Below, one piece after another: positions 49,993 to 58,350 of a stretch of 64,000 nt of DNA. The translations under genes were made by a program, and so were the position numbers. The stretch comes from Sva-07 sp963828415 (GTDB lineage Bacteria > Actinomycetota > Acidimicrobiia > Acidimicrobiales > Ilumatobacteraceae), in the NCBI GenBank assembly GCA_963828415.1, contig CAWHEI010000012.1, positions 1,054,001 through 1,118,000 on the forward strand, given 5' to 3'. The notes beneath the pieces were generated by a model that saw nothing but the letters and a program-made list of their open reading frames with translations, was not told where the DNA came from and made no database searches. The first letter of the stretch is position 1. Each line of letters starts with the position of its first letter.

Positions 49993-52377
49993 TCACAGCG
50001 CGGGAGTGAGCGAGTCGTCGTCGACGTCGACGTCGGAGCCTGTGCCCGAGTGCGCATCGTGATGCCCCTCGACGTCGATGCGCGGGAGGATCCGGTCGAG
50101 CCAACCCGGCAGCCACCAGTTCCGATCGCCAAGCAGTTCCATCGTCGCCGGCACGAGCAACATGCGCACGATGGTGGCGTCGATCAGGACGGCGATGGCG
50201 AGACCGAAACCGAACAGCTTGAGCGAGCGGTCGTCGCCGAGCACGAACGCGAAGAAGACACAGAACATGATCAGCGCCGCCGCTGTGATGACCCGGGCAG
50301 TTGCCGCGAGACCATCGGCCACCGCAGTGGCGTTGTCTCGAGTTCGGTCGTACTCCTCCTTGATCCGTGACAGCAGGAACACCTCGTAGTCCATGGACAA
50401 CCCGAACACGATGGCAAAGAGGAACATCGGCACCCACGCCTCGATCGGGCCTGCCTTGTCGACTCCGATCAGGTCGCGGCCCCATCCCCACTGGAAGATC
50501 GCCACGAGCACCCCGTACGCGGCGCCAATCGACAGCAGGTTCATGATCACGGCCTTGAGCGGAACGAGCACACTGCGGAACACCGCCATGAGCAACAAGA
50601 AGCTGAGCAGCAACACCACCCCGATCAGCACGGGCATTCGTCCACCGAGGTAGCTCGCGAAGTCGGTCGATGCCGCCGTGAATCCACCGACGGCGGCATC
50701 GACGCCGCTGGCCGGGATCACCTCGTCGCGCAGTCGGTCGACCAATTCCGAGGTCGCAGCGTCCTGCGGCGCGCTCTGCGGATACACGACGACCAACGCG
50801 AGATCGTCGGTGATCGGCGTGGGAACAGTGAACGCGACATCGTCCGTCTGATCGATCGTCGCGACGAAGGAACCGAGAGCCCCCTGATCGCCGGCGGTCG
50901 GACCCTGCACGGTCACGAACAGCGGCCCGTTCGAGCCCGGTCCGAATCCGTCGGCGAGCAGGTCGTAGGCACGCCGCACCGTGGTGTCCTCCGGATAGTT
51001 GCCATAGTCACCGAATCCGAGCCGGATCGACAGCAACGGCAACGCGAGCAACAGCAACAGCAGGGTCGCGAAGATCGCCGCCGGCCAGGGGCGACGCTGG
51101 ATGAACCGACTCCACCGGTACCAGACCTGTTCCTCGCGAGGCGGCTGTGCGCGTCGCGGTATGTGACGACGCAACGGACGTATCGCGAAGCTCAGCGCGA
51201 ACAGCACGATCGCGACGACGAGTCCCGCGACGAACACGGCGCTCGTTCCGGTGAGGATGCCGACGATCGCGGCCACCACGACCAGCGCCACCGCTCCGAG
51301 CGCCGCCCATGTGGTGTTGTCGATGCGACGGCCCACCAGCCGCAGCAGCGCTGGTAGCAAGGTGAGGGAACCGAGCATCACCATGGCGACCCCGATCGCC
51401 GACGCGACCGCCACACCGCGGACGAACGACAGCCCGATGAGCAGCAGGCCCAGCAGCGAGATGATCACGGTCAATCCGGCGAACAACACGGCCCGGCCGC
51501 TCGTGTCGAGCGAATCGACGATCGCCTCATCGACGTCAGCGCCGTCGTGCAAGTTGTCGCGGTACCGGGTGACGATGAACAGCGCGTAGTCGATGCCGAC
51601 ACCGATCCCGATCATGGCCACCATCGCGGTGGTGAAATCAGGCATCGCGAGCACGTTGCTCAGCAGCGACACGAGCGCCGAAGCGACCCCGAGGCCGAAC
51701 AGCGCCGTCCCGATCGGGAGGCCCATCGCGAGCACCGAACCGAACGCCAGGATCAGGATGATCACCGCGGCGATCAGCCCGTAGATCTCGCTCTCGGGCA
51801 GTTCGAACTCGGCGAAGAGATCGCCGCCGTACTCGACTTCCAGACCATCGGGCATGGCCACGGCCTCGCCGAACTCGCGGATCTCGTTGCCGACGTCCTG
51901 GAGCTCGGTGAACGTACGACTGTCACGGATGTCGAGCTGAGCGAAGGCGATCAGACCATCGACGCTCACCTGGCTGGGGCTGTCGTAGGGCGACGTCACG
52001 GTGATGTCGCCCTGCGCCTGCGAGAAATCGAAGATCTCCTCGAGCGCGCTCCGCACTTCCGGATCGTCGACACCGTTCTCACTTCGCGCCACGATCTGCG
52101 AGGTGAAGCCGGCCCGATCCGGGTTGTTGGCCTCGAGCAGCTCCTGGACCTGCTTCGCCTCGCCGTCGGGAAGCGTGAAATCGGTTCGATAGTCGGGTCC
52201 CACAGCGCCGGCGAACGCGTTGGACCCGATCAACAGCGCCACCCAGGCGCCGATCACGATCCAGCGGTGCCGCGCACACGTCGCCGCGAGGCGCGCAATG
52301 AACCCGCGCCGATGACGGGCGGCTGCATCGATGGGTTCGTCGACGTGTCCATTCGAGCGAAACGGTGCGGTCGTCAT
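49993..52377 (-). CDS. MMPL/RND-family transporter
   Basis: 794 residues. Start chosen at MTTAPFRSNG because AAGGGG lies about six bases before; an in-frame ATG at 52392 is upstream of that site. Twelve membrane helices in two halves: one near the start (HRWIVIGAWVALLIGSN), five after the first large loop (IYGLIAAVIILILAFGSVLAMGLPIG, shown in part) with the family motif GIGVGIDYALFIVTRYRD, then an analogous set in the second half with VFGLSMDYEVFLLSRIKEEYD. The Asp in GIDYALF and SMDYEVF acts in proton relay in MMPL exporters. Export of lipids, or of drugs given its TetR partner, is likely. Confidence 0.93.
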   Translation of the reverse strand: MTTAPFRSNGHVDEPIDAAARHRRGFIARLAATCARHRWIVIGAWVALLIGSNAFAGAVGPDYRTDFTLPDGEAKQVQELLEANNPDRAGFTSQIVARSENGVDDPEVRSALEEIFDFSQAQGDITVTSPYDSPSQVSVDGLIAFAQLDIRDSRTFTELQDVGNEIREFGEAVAMPDGLEVEYGGDLFAEFELPESEIYGLIAAVIILILAFGSVLAMGLPIGTALFGLGVASALVSLLSNVLAMPDFTTAMVAMIGIGVGIDYALFIVTRYRDNLHDGADVDEAIVDSLDTSGRAVLFAGLTVIISLLGLLLIGLSFVRGVAVASAIGVAMVMLGSLTLLPALLRLVGRRIDNTTWAALGAVALVVVAAIVGILTGTSAVFVAGLVVAIVLFALSFAIRPLRRHIPRRAQPPREEQVWYRWSRFIQRRPWPAAIFATLLLLLLALPLLSIRLGFGDYGNYPEDTTVRRAYDLLADGFGPGSNGPLFVTVQGPTAGDQGALGSFVATIDQTDDVAFTVPTPITDDLALVVVYPQSAPQDAATSELVDRLRDEVIPASGVDAAVGGFTAASTDFASYLGGRMPVLIGVVLLLSFLLLMAVFRSVLVPLKAVIMNLLSIGAAYGVLVAIFQWGWGRDLIGVDKAGPIEAWVPMFLFAIVFGLSMDYEVFLLSRIKEEYDRTRDNATAVADGLAATARVITAAALIMFCVFFAFVLGDDRSLKLFGFGLAIAVLIDATIVRMLLVPATMELLGDRNWWLPGWLDRILPRIDVEGHHDAHSGTGSDVDVDDDSLTPAL

Positions 52378-52410
52378 GTAGTCCCCTTCCATGCGGCCGA
52401 CGGCCGGGCA

Positions 52411-52446
52411 ATACGATCGTATGACACGTCGAGCTTACGACCGTAC
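52411..52446. promoter_or_regulatory. paired palindromic operators in the MMPL-tetR gap
   Basis: ATACGATCGTAT (52411-52422) is a perfect 12-base palindrome and TTACGACCGTAC (52435-52446) is a near copy; both share the core TACGA(T/C)CGTA, and their centres are 24 bases apart. They lie in the 89-base gap between the divergent MMPL and TetR genes, the classical site for TetR-type repression of both. Binding is inferred from symmetry and place. Confidence 0.7.
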
Positions 52447-52466
52447 GAGGCGGGGATCAAGCGAAT

Positions 52467-53111
52467 ATGGTGCGTGTCATGGGCGCTGACACGACACGGG
52501 GCGGTGGTCCGTCCACCTTCGACCGTCTGGCCGACGCTGCGATCAGCCTCATCGCCCGCGACGGCTTGACTGCCCTCAGCGTTCGGCGAGTAGCAGCCGA
52601 GGCGTCACTCAGCGGTGGCACCGTGCAGCACCACTTCCCCACCAAGGACCACCTCACGGTGGCGGCCTTCGACCGGGCAGTGCGGCGACAGAGCGAACGC
52701 GTCGCTGACGTGCCGCGCAGCGAGCAACGAGTGGTCGAGCACTTCGTCGCCGAACTCTGTGCGATCCTGCCCGATTCGGATCCAAGCATCGAGGAGGCCA
52801 TCGTGTGGATCGCAATGGCCGCCGCGGTGCCGACGCACCCGGTCGTCGCCGAACGCCAACGCCAGGCGGTCACCGCGACGCGGCAGTGGATGCAGGTCAG
52901 GATCGTCGAGGCTCAGGCGGCCGGAGAGCTCGCCGCGACACTCGATCCCATTCAGACTGCGCCGATGATCGAGGCGGCGCTCGACGGGATGATGCAGCAG
53001 ATCATCGTGCAACCCGATCTACGCGGTGACCGGGGCTGCCGACGCCTCACGATCATGGTCGAGCGGCTTCTTCGAGTGGACGGGATGCTCGGCGCCGATG
53101 CGACGGCATGA
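52467..53111 (+). CDS. TetR-family transcriptional regulator
   Basis: 214 residues. N-terminal helix-turn-helix domain of TetR type: FDRLADAAISLIARDGLTALSV, then RRVAAEASLSGGTVQHHFPTKDHL with the recognition helix GTVQHHF. The C-terminal 150 residues are the ligand-binding helical domain, ending LTIMVERLLRVDGM. A second start (MGADTT at 52479) is possible. Divergent from the MMPL exporter; it probably represses that gene and itself through the palindromes between them until a ligand binds. The 3' end overlaps the DoxX-like gene by 59 bases, convergent. Confidence 0.92.
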   Translation: MVRVMGADTTRGGGPSTFDRLADAAISLIARDGLTALSVRRVAAEASLSGGTVQHHFPTKDHLTVAAFDRAVRRQSERVADVPRSEQRVVEHFVAELCAILPDSDPSIEEAIVWIAMAAAVPTHPVVAERQRQAVTATRQWMQVRIVEAQAAGELAATLDPIQTAPMIEAALDGMMQQIIVQPDLRGDRGCRRLTIMVERLLRVDGMLGADATA

Positions 53112-53739
53112 GATCATCGGTCACCGGGAGATATCGACCAGCCAGGTCGCCGATCGACGTCGCTGAGGTCGCCAAAGCGAGCGTCGTCACCGCGACCAGC
53201 ATCGGAACGAACGAGAGCATCAATGCGGGGTCGTCGATGACCTCGGCGGGATGGAGCGTCCGCGCGAACGGCAACGACGCAACTCCGACGATCACCCACA
53301 GAACGGCTCGGCGCTGGGCGATCCTCACCGGGATCGGACGACTCAACGCGAGCAGGAGTGCCGCCTCCATCACGAGGTAGAAGGCTGACGGATTCACCCG
53401 ACCGGCCATCGTGAAGGAGACGTTGAGCAGGACCCCCGCCCACAACGCCGGGCGGACGTGACGATTGGCCAGCAGGCACACGCCGATGGCGAGCTGCATC
53501 ATCGCGACGAGCCATGCGACGCCGCCGGCCAACGGCGTGACGACATGGTCGGCGAACGGGGTGAAATACGGCAACATCTCGAGCGCCTGCTCGTCGAGAA
53601 AGCCGAGCAGGCCGTCACCGGTCCACCAACGGGGATCGATCACCTTCTCGACGCCCGCTCGAAGCCAACCGGCAGCGAGGAACAACTGGAGCGGAAGCAG
53701 GAGGGCCATCGACCCCCGGGAAACGTTGACCCGTGCCAT
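53053..53739 (-). CDS. DoxX/TQO-small-subunit-like membrane protein
   Basis: 228 residues from the Met at 53739 (MARVNVSRGSMALLLP); longer and slightly shorter starts exist. Four main helices: MALLLPLQLFLAAGWLRAGVEKV, VVTPLAGGVAWLVAMMQLAIGV, ALWAGVLLNVSFTMAG and the pair AFYLVMEAALLLALSRP, AVLWVIVGVASLPF. LRAGVEKVIDPRWW is typical of DoxX/DoxD-like proteins, which take part in membrane redox processes. It is last in the minus-strand locus after the histidine kinase, 86 bases downstream, perhaps in the same transcript. Confidence 0.75.
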   Translation of the reverse strand: MARVNVSRGSMALLLPLQLFLAAGWLRAGVEKVIDPRWWTGDGLLGFLDEQALEMLPYFTPFADHVVTPLAGGVAWLVAMMQLAIGVCLLANRHVRPALWAGVLLNVSFTMAGRVNPSAFYLVMEAALLLALSRPIPVRIAQRRAVLWVIVGVASLPFARTLHPAEVIDDPALMLSFVPMLVAVTTLALATSATSIGDLAGRYLPVTDDLMPSHRRRASRPLEEAARP

Positions 53740-53825
53740 GCATCGAAGTCTTCGATCGCCTCGTAAGGCGCCGACGCCCACCGGGAAAGAGTTCTCGAAA
53801 GTCCCGAATCGCAGCGTGCTCCGGC

Positions 53826-55262
53826 TCACCGCTCTGTCTGGGGAACGGCCTCGGCCGGCATCACGGAGCGCGGGAGCCGCATGGTGACGGTGGCACCGCC
53901 CCCGGGTGTCTCGTCGACGCGGATCGTGCCGTGATGCGATGCCGCGATCTGGTTGGTGAGGGCGAGACCGAGACCGGCCCCACCGGTGCCGGTGCGTGTT
54001 CGAGACGCGTCGAGACGCACGAACGGGCGGAAGATCCGCTCTCGATCAGCCTCGTCGATGCCAGGTCCGTGGTCGACAACCGAGAGTTCCACGCACGTCG
54101 CGTCGGCCACCAGCGAGATGTGCACCTCGCCATCGGAGTATCCGCACGCGTTCGCTCCGAGGTTGAGCACCGCCTGATGGACCTGGCCGGGGACCCCAAC
54201 GATGTGGCTCTCGACTCCGTTCGGGACAACGCAGTCGATCACTCGACCTGGATACGCGGATCGAAGGTCGTCGACGACATCGGCGATGACGTCGGCCACG
54301 TCGAACACCTCGGGATCGACGTCAGCGGAACCTTTGCGGGCGAGTTGCATCATGTCGTTCACCAGCGAGTTGAGACGAGCGCTCTCGCTGCCCATGCGTT
54401 GCATCGCCCGCTCGAGGCCGTCGTCGTCGAGCATCCCCTTGGCATGAAGATCGCTGTAGCCGTGCAGGGCGGTGAGCGGCGTGCGGAACTCGTGGGACAC
54501 GTCGGCAAGGAACCGTTCCATCTGGTCCCGGGCGGTGCGGGCGTCCGCTGCCGAGGACTCGCTCGCCTCGAGCGTCGAACGGAGTTGGGTCAGCATGCGT
54601 TCGAGGTCGGTGGCCAACTGGGCGGTTTCACGCGAACCCGAAGGCGGCCCGACAGCGGTGTCGAGCTCACCGTCGGCGACGCGGGTCGCGGTGCCGGCCA
54701 TGCGAACCACGGGGCGACTGACCGTCGTGGCAACGAGCCACACGACGAGCGCTTCCAGCGCAATGACAACGAGGCCTCCCGCGAGGAGCGCCCGGCGGAA
54801 ATCGTCCACCGCGGCGTTGAAGCCGTCGAGTGGGAGCGCGGTCACCGACAGGGTCCCATCCGGCAACGCAGCGATGAGCGCTCGATACTGTCCATCATCG
54901 GCGGTGACCGTGCCGCGCTGCGTTGCGAGCACGGCCAGGTCCTCCGGGGCGAACGGATTGTCGGCGCCGGTGTCCCTCAGGATCGTTCCATCGGCGGCGA
55001 GCGTCAGCTCGACCGGTTGATCAACGGCAAGGTCGCTGTTCGCAACTGCCTCGTCAGGCGGGTTCGGCTCGCCGGGGTCCGGCGCGACCGGTCGTTGACC
55101 GGTCGCGGTGCCGGCTCGAGCGCGCGCGAGTTCATCATCGATGTCCGCGAGGCGGCTGCTCGACTCGATCCGCTCCACATACAGGCCGAAGCCGGCGAAG
55201 CCGACCGTGATCGTGAGCAACGTCGGCACGAGCATCATGGTGAGCAGTGTCGGACGCTTCAT
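53826..55262 (-). CDS. HAMP-containing sensor histidine kinase of the YHYH locus
   Basis: 478 residues from MKRPTLLTMMLVPTLL. N-terminal helix, a 130-residue extracytoplasmic sensor part (LADIDDELARARAGTATG; DDGQYRALIAALPDGTLSV), second helix (LLAGGLVVIALEALVVWLV), HAMP (TTVSRPVVRMAGTATRVADGELD), H-box ADVSHEFRTPLTALHGYSDL, N-box VLNLGANACGYSD, G1 DHGPGIDEADRERIF, and G2 TGGAGLGLALTNQI. All kinase motifs are intact. It starts 13 bases after the stop of the response regulator gene. The sensor loop faces outside, where the YHYH lipoproteins of the same locus would also be. Confidence 0.93.
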   Translation of the reverse strand: MKRPTLLTMMLVPTLLTITVGFAGFGLYVERIESSSRLADIDDELARARAGTATGQRPVAPDPGEPNPPDEAVANSDLAVDQPVELTLAADGTILRDTGADNPFAPEDLAVLATQRGTVTADDGQYRALIAALPDGTLSVTALPLDGFNAAVDDFRRALLAGGLVVIALEALVVWLVATTVSRPVVRMAGTATRVADGELDTAVGPPSGSRETAQLATDLERMLTQLRSTLEASESSAADARTARDQMERFLADVSHEFRTPLTALHGYSDLHAKGMLDDDGLERAMQRMGSESARLNSLVNDMMQLARKGSADVDPEVFDVADVIADVVDDLRSAYPGRVIDCVVPNGVESHIVGVPGQVHQAVLNLGANACGYSDGEVHISLVADATCVELSVVDHGPGIDEADRERIFRPFVRLDASRTRTGTGGAGLGLALTNQIAASHHGTIRVDETPGGGATVTMRLPRSVMPAEAVPQTER

Positions 55263-55275
55263 GCCAGGACCCTGG

Positions 55276-55983
55276 TCATCGATCGGAGCGGCGCATCACG
55301 TAGCCGTGCCCGCGGCGGGTGTGGATGAGCGCAGGTCGGTCCGCGTCGATCTTGCGGCGGAGATACCCGATGTACAACTCGACGACGTTGTCGCTTCCGT
55401 CGTAGTCGTAGTCCCAGACGTTGACGAGGATCTGCGCTTTCGAGAGCACGATGCCCGAGTTGACCATCAGGTAGTGGAGCAATCGGAACTCGGTGGGTGA
55501 CAGCTCGATGTCGTCATCGCCTCGCCGAACCTGTTTGCCGGCGATGTCGAGGACCAGGTCATCGACCCTCAGCATTTCCGGGCTCCCGCTCCGACCGATC
55601 CGACGCAGGATCGCCGTCACGCGCAGGACCAGTTCGTCGACGCTGAACGGTTTCGTCAGGTAGTCGTCGCCGCCTGCGACAAACCCTTGGATGCGGTGCT
55701 CGGTCTGGTCGCGTGCCGTGAGGAACAGCACCGGACAGAAGCGGCCGCTGTCGCGCAGTTGGCGGCACACCTCGAACCCGTCGAGACCCGGAAGCATCAC
55801 GTCCAGCACGATGAGATCGAACGCCGACTCGGTCGCCACGGTCAACGCTGCGTTGCCGTCTCCAACCTCGTCGACCACATGACCCGAGTAGCGAAGCGCG
55901 GTGGCGACGACGTCGCGGATCGCCGGATCGTCTTCGACGACGAGCACGCGGCTCGGTGCCGGAGCGGACGCGGGAACGGTCAT
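55276..55983 (-). CDS. OmpR/PhoB-type response regulator of the YHYH locus
   Basis: 235 residues from MTVPASAPAPSRVLVVEDD. Receiver with acidic VVEDDP, phospho-acceptor Asp61 in LIVLDVMLPG, Thr in LFLTARD and Lys in YLTKPFSV. Winged-helix DNA-binding domain from residue 140 with LSPTEFRLLHYLMVNSG and DNVVELYIGYLRRKI, ending RGHGYVMRRSDR. A longer open frame upstream lacks domain content. Two CTGTG-type repeats with an 11-base period lie just upstream, as expected for autoregulation by this family. Confidence 0.94.
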   Translation of the reverse strand: MTVPASAPAPSRVLVVEDDPAIRDVVATALRYSGHVVDEVGDGNAALTVATESAFDLIVLDVMLPGLDGFEVCRQLRDSGRFCPVLFLTARDQTEHRIQGFVAGGDDYLTKPFSVDELVLRVTAILRRIGRSGSPEMLRVDDLVLDIAGKQVRRGDDDIELSPTEFRLLHYLMVNSGIVLSKAQILVNVWDYDYDGSDNVVELYIGYLRRKIDADRPALIHTRRGHGYVMRRSDR

Positions 55984-56006
55984 CACCGAACAGTCAACTC
56001 CAAAAC

Positions 56007-56023
56007 CCTGTGCGTTCGCTGTG
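56007..56023. promoter_or_regulatory. 11-base-period direct repeat upstream of the response regulator
   Basis: CCTGTG then GCTGTG start exactly 11 bases apart, in the 58-base gap between the first YHYH gene and the response regulator. On the minus strand this reads CACAG-N6-CACAG. OmpR/PhoB regulators bind as dimers to two direct repeats of this spacing (family knowledge), so it is a likely autoregulatory site. Confidence 0.55.
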
Positions 56024-56041
56024 AACCACGTGCCACAGAGG

Positions 56042-57190
56042 TCAGCCGTCGGCGGGCGGCGCTCCGCCGCCCGGCGGAGGTCCATCCGGACGACCTCCAT
56101 CACCGCTGAAAGCGTCGGTCGTCGTGCCGCTGAAGCACGTCAGCACCGCGTTCTCTTCGACCTGGTTGGCGTGGTAGTGGTAGCCGAGCTCCGCGGTCTC
56201 ATGCCCGTTGCAGGCGTCGAGGCCGGCACCGTCCTCGATGTCGGCGGCGTACGGGGCACGGATCGCGTAGCCGTCGAGGGCGTAACCGAACAGTGCGGTC
56301 TCGCCGTCGGGGACGTCGGCGGTGGAGTCAGAGCACCCCGTCGTCGCATGCATGTGGTAGCCCTCCTGCGGGTTGACGTGGCCACCGCAGGGGTCGAAGG
56401 CGCCGATCGTGTAGTTGCCGAGGATGAGGTCGATCGGAGCGCTGTTCTCGATGAGCACACCGTCGAGGGTGACCCCGAGCGTCCCACCGGCGCTGGTCGG
56501 GCTGGTGGCCATGACCGGGGTGACGGGTATCTGCACGGTTGCGGGGATCGGTCCGCCGCCATCGGCCCATTCGATCTCGCCGTAGACGCACAGGTTCACC
56601 GGGCCGGCGTCGGCGTCCGTCTGGGGCCCGCCGGTGACGAGGTCGTTGAACTTCTCGGAGGTATCGGTCGACAAGACGTTGCCCTCGTCGTCGTAGAGCT
56701 TCCAGGTCGGGTCGTCGTAGATCTCGGCGAGGTTCGAGATGAATTCGCCGCTGATCTCGTACACCGCATTGCCGTCGAACCAGATCCCGGCATCGCTCGC
56801 GTCGTCGGAGACCGTGTCGGGGCACCATGGCCCGATGGTGTCGCGGTTGGCTGGGAAGCCCGCGACCGTCAGCTCGTAACACGACGTGACGGTGCCATCA
56901 GCAAGCGTGCAGTCGGTGATCGCTGGCTCGGCGGTCAGCGCTCCATCGACGAACGCCGCCAGATCGACCGTCTCGCCGGCGCCAGCCGTCGGGACGGGTT
57001 CCTCAGTTGCGGGCGGCTCGGTTGCGGGCGGCTCGGTTGCGGCCGGCTCGGTTGCGGCCGGCTCGGTTGCAGTGTCGGTTGCGGTGTCGGCTGAGTCGCT
57101 GCTCGAATCGTCGTTCGCACAAGCAGACGCGGCGAGCAGCGCTGCAACAGCGACGGCGATCGCGAACGTTCGTCGGGAGGAGGTGGTCAT
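56042..57190 (-). CDS. YHYH-domain lipoprotein 1
   Basis: 382 residues from MTTSSRRTFAIAVAVAAL, with GAGAG upstream. Signal peptide with lipobox (AALLAASAC) and a Thr/Pro/Ala linker (four copies of ATEPAATEP-type). The YHYH domain lies in the C-terminal two thirds: DPCGGHVNPQEGYHMH and DACNGHETAELGYHYHANQ, the paired Gly-His and Tyr-His motifs that name the family; its Cys residues (TSCYEL, PWCPD, NLCVYG, TTGC, DACNGH, LTCFSG) suggest several disulphides. Ends in a Gly/Pro-rich tail. Function of the family is unknown; the His clusters suggest metal binding. Confidence 0.85.
   Translation of the reverse strand: MTTSSRRTFAIAVAVAALLAASACANDDSSSDSADTATDTATEPAATEPAATEPPATEPPATEEPVPTAGAGETVDLAAFVDGALTAEPAITDCTLADGTVTSCYELTVAGFPANRDTIGPWCPDTVSDDASDAGIWFDGNAVYEISGEFISNLAEIYDDPTWKLYDDEGNVLSTDTSEKFNDLVTGGPQTDADAGPVNLCVYGEIEWADGGGPIPATVQIPVTPVMATSPTSAGGTLGVTLDGVLIENSAPIDLILGNYTIGAFDPCGGHVNPQEGYHMHATTGCSDSTADVPDGETALFGYALDGYAIRAPYAADIEDGAGLDACNGHETAELGYHYHANQVEENAVLTCFSGTTTDAFSGDGGRPDGPPPGGGAPPADG
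57015..57074. repeat. four tandem 15-base units coding the lipoprotein linker
   Basis: GGCTCGGTTGCGGCC-type units (two variants) four times in a row code Ala-Thr-Glu-Pro-Ala/Pro repeats in the linker of YHYH lipoprotein 1. The near-exact copies suggest recent slippage. The copy number may vary between strains. Confidence 0.8.
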
Positions 57191-57221
57191 GGATCTCTCG
57201 TTCTGACTGAGGGTGATGCGT

Positions 57222-58349
57222 TCAGAGTTGAACGCCGGTGACTCGCGAGGCCGTCCAGGCCAACCCGACCAGGCCGACGAAGGCGGCGGTGGGGATCGTG
57301 ACCCAGGCAATGCGATTGGTCAGCGCCTTGCCCGACACCCACAGCACAGCGAGCACGAGGAGCACGACCACGGTCTGGGCGACGTCGATACCGAGGTTGA
57401 ATGCGGCCAGCGCAGGCGCTCGCTGGGTCGTGGCGACACCGACGCTCGACAGACTCGAGGCGAAGCCGAGACCGTGTACGAGCCCGATGAGCCCCGCGAT
57501 CCACGGTTTGGCGTCGGCCGATCGACCACGGATCGCCAGCACAGCCGCGGCAACGATCGACAACGAGATCGCCGGCTCGACAAGCGCAGCGGGCACCGTG
57601 ATCACATCGAAGTAGGCGAGCCCCAAGCTGATCGCATGGCCGATCGTGAAGGCGGTGACGAGCTTGACGGCACGCCATGCGGTCCCTGAGTTGACGGACG
57701 CTCCGGCCACGGCCAACGTGAGCACCAGCAGGAACAACAGGTGATCGGGCCCACTTCGGATGTGGTCGATCCCGAGAGCGAAGAACGACGAAGCGCTCGA
57801 CCATGCGCCGAGCGAGACCTCCACGATTCCGTCGTCGCCCAACGCCCCGGAGACGACGCCGTCTGGGTGCGCGAGCAGCACCTCCGTCGACGGTGACTCG
57901 AAGGTCCACTCGACTTCGACGTCGGACACGGCTCCGTCGTGCGGACCGGATGCCAGGAACAGCACGACGAACGGCGATGCCTCGGTGTCAGCGACGGCAG
58001 TGCCGATCGAAGGGACCCCGGCACCGATGATGAGGGTTTCCTCGCCGTCGATCGTCAGCCGAACACGGTCACGAACCGTGCCGACGATCGTGGGGGCGAC
58101 GTCGGCCTCCTGCTCGCTGAGCTCGGTGGCGTCGATCAGACCATCGCCGGACGTGTCGTCGTAGCCGAGTTCGGCGAACGGGACGGGAGCGGCCGCGGTG
58201 ATCCGCCGATCGTTCACCTCGATCGCGATGCTGTCGCCCGTGCTGTCGTGCGCGAGCGCCGCACCGGTGGGCACGAGCGCCATCAGGACGCCCACGCCGA
58301 GCCCGAGCAGGCACGCCAGCCGCGCGACTCCTCGCTGCCACTGCACCAT
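57222..58349 (-). CDS. HupE/UreJ-like membrane protein
   Basis: 375 residues; ATG is one base from the stop of YHYH lipoprotein 2, so they are coupled. Signal-like first helix (ACLLGLGVGVLMALVPTGAALAHD), then a soluble part (residues 35-180) with an EF-hand-like DTSGDGLIDATEL. After that come six or more helices of the HupE/UreJ_2 type: FALGIDHIRSGPDHLLFLL, then TAFTIGHAISLGLAYF, and LIGLVHGLGFASSLSS; the His residues in GIDHIRSGPDHL and TIGHAIS are the family signature and probably bind a metal. Likely nickel, cobalt or copper transport-related. Confidence 0.82.
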   Translation of the reverse strand: MVQWQRGVARLACLLGLGVGVLMALVPTGAALAHDSTGDSIAIEVNDRRITAAAPVPFAELGYDDTSGDGLIDATELSEQEADVAPTIVGTVRDRVRLTIDGEETLIIGAGVPSIGTAVADTEASPFVVLFLASGPHDGAVSDVEVEWTFESPSTEVLLAHPDGVVSGALGDDGIVEVSLGAWSSASSFFALGIDHIRSGPDHLLFLLVLTLAVAGASVNSGTAWRAVKLVTAFTIGHAISLGLAYFDVITVPAALVEPAISLSIVAAAVLAIRGRSADAKPWIAGLIGLVHGLGFASSLSSVGVATTQRAPALAAFNLGIDVAQTVVVLLVLAVLWVSGKALTNRIAWVTIPTAAFVGLVGLAWTASRVTGVQL

Positions 58350-58350
58350 G

